The notes under the pieces are model-generated. The model was not told the DNA's origin. It was given only the letters and a program-made list of their open reading frames with translations, and searched no databases. A DNA stretch of 34,879 nucleotides from Mesorhizobium sp. J18 (GTDB lineage: Bacteria > Pseudomonadota > Alphaproteobacteria > Rhizobiales > Rhizobiaceae), in NCBI RefSeq assembly GCF_007829525.1, contig NZ_VLJP01000033.1, positions 143 to 35,021 on the forward strand. Reading direction: 5' to 3'. Position 1 is the first letter of the stretch. Each line of letters opens with the position of its first letter. Shown here piece by piece: positions 34,030-34,879 of the stretch. The translations under genes and the position numbers were made by a program.

Positions 34030-34879
34030 TCAAATATCCAGCTCCTCCACGAATTCCGCCCGCTCCTGGATGAAGCGGAAGCGCGCTTCCGGCTTCGTGC
34101 CCATCAGAGCATCGACGGCCGATTTCGTGGTGGAGTCGTCTTCATGCACCTCGACCCGCAACAGCATGCGCTTGGCGCGGTCCATGGTGGTTTCCTTGAG
34201 CTGGTTCGGCAGCATCTCGCCGAGACCCTTGAAGCGACCGATCTCGACCTTGCCACGACCGGTGAATTCCGTTTTCAGCAGCTCGTCCTTGTGGGCGTCA
34301 TCGCGCGCATACATAGTCTTCCCGCCTTGACTGATGCGGTAGAGCGGCGGCACGGCGAGGTAAAGATGGCCGCCGGAAATCAAGTCCGGCATCTCCTGGT
34401 AGAAGAAGGTGATGAGCAGCGACGCGATATGCGCGCCGTCGACATCGGCATCGGTCATGATGATGACGCGCTCGTAGCGCAAGTCATCCTCTCGGTACTT
34501 TGAACGCGTGCCGCAACCAAGCGCCTGGATCAGGTCAGCGATCTGCTGGTTCGCCGCGAGCTTTCCGGAACCGGCGCTGGCGACGTTCAGTATCTTGCCG
34601 CGCAGAGGCAGCACCGCCTGGCTGGCACGGTCGCGCGCCTGCTTTGCCGAGCCTCCCGCCGAATCGCCTTCCACAATGAATATCTCGGCGCCTGCTGCAG
34701 CTCCCAGCGTGCAATCCGCCAGCTTGCCCGGCAGACGGAGCTTACGCACCGCACTCTTGCGGCTGACCTCGCGCTCCTGCCGACGGCGCAACCGTTCATC
34801 GGCGCGCGCGATCACCCAGTCGAGCAGTTTCGATGCTTCCTGCGGATTGTCGGCGAGCCAGTGGTCGAACGGATCGCGG
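34030..34879 (-). CDS. parE: DNA topoisomerase IV subunit B, C-terminal part (partial)
   Basis: The gene enters from the right edge; the frame is open to 34879 and the ATPase domain lies outside. The visible about 283 residues contain the TOPRIM region: EGDSAGGSAKQARDR, then DADVDGAHIASLLITFF (magnesium-binding DxD) and the ending GRFKGLGEM, MDRAKRMLLRVEV and EARFRFIQERAEF. ParE acts with ParC to unlink daughter chromosomes. GyrB is the close alternative, but the missing insert and the PLRGKILNVASAG form with an early C-terminal end favour ParE. It is preceded downstream (33890-34029) by a stretch without genes. Confidence 0.92.
   Translation of the reverse strand, partial: RDPFDHWLADNPQEASKLLDWVIARADERLRRRQEREVSRKSAVRKLRLPGKLADCTLGAAAGAEIFIVEGDSAGGSAKQARDRASQAVLPLRGKILNVASAGSGKLAANQQIADLIQALGCGTRSKYREDDLRYERVIIMTDADVDGAHIASLLITFFYQEMPDLISGGHLYLAVPPLYRISQGGKTMYARDDAHKDELLKTEFTGRGKVEIGRFKGLGEMLPNQLKETTMDRAKRMLLRVEVHEDDSTTKSAVDALMGTKPEARFRFIQERAEFVEELDI

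Overview
The window looks like a chromosome segment of an alphaproteobacterium of the order Hyphomicrobiales (Rhizobiales), probably near Mesorhizobium and related Phyllobacteriaceae. This rests on high GC with strong G/C third-position bias, CTTGAC-type promoters, and familiar rhizobial gene neighbourhoods: phaC / alaC / hom / glpX / recJ, scaffold protein / folE / hisI, and yidD / thrS. No database search was possible, so genus-level placement is inference.

Bases 1-2983 are accessory DNA: a decayed prophage or integrative element. It holds what looks like the end of an IS21-type insertion sequence, fused to the C-terminal two thirds of an HK97-type major capsid gene. Then come a phage-type cold-shock-domain protein, small unknown ORFs (one probably frameshifted), a lower-GC membrane protein on the opposite strand, and two small genes with hairpins near their ribosome-binding sites. 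The block stops at the 3' end of a tRNA-Ser(UGA), a common integration target. From 3074 to 4018 there is a long region without proteins. It has a candidate small RNA on the minus strand and three intrinsic-terminator-like hairpins.

From 4019 to 8626 a DUF4242 gene diverges from a tripartite tricarboxylate transporter (TTT) operon with two tandem, very similar solute-binding proteins (tctC-tctC-tctB-tctA). Small DUF2905, DUF6766 and DUF6074 genes follow, then pyrG (CTP synthase).

From 11690 to 17408 most genes are on the minus strand: a lipoprotein-type serine DD-peptidase (S11), a three-EF-hand secreted protein, a small unknown gene, tRNA-Glu(UUC), an M15/DUF882-type lipoprotein with a long low-complexity linker, and class I PHA synthase phaC. 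On the plus strand from 17568 follow a small lipoprotein, alaC-like aminotransferase, homoserine dehydrogenase, glpX-type fructose-1,6-bisphosphatase and recJ. From 23541 to 27494 lie a patatin-like protein, hisI and folE (minus), a divergent NifU/IscU-type scaffold with only two cysteines, and a luciferase-like oxidoreductase. Then come yidD, thrS, a secreted beta-rich protein, a nitroreductase and flavin-reductase pair, an overlapping MaoC hydratase / CitE-type lyase pair, and the 3' part of parE running off the right edge.

Most of the window is ordinary core chromosome. I do not see a clear undescribed multi-gene system. The best leads are the prophage scar at tRNA-Ser with its membrane-protein cargo gene, a 19-bp leader hairpin that hides a ribosome-binding site, a well-formed small-RNA candidate, the doubled binding protein of the TTT system, and the MaoC/CitE pair.
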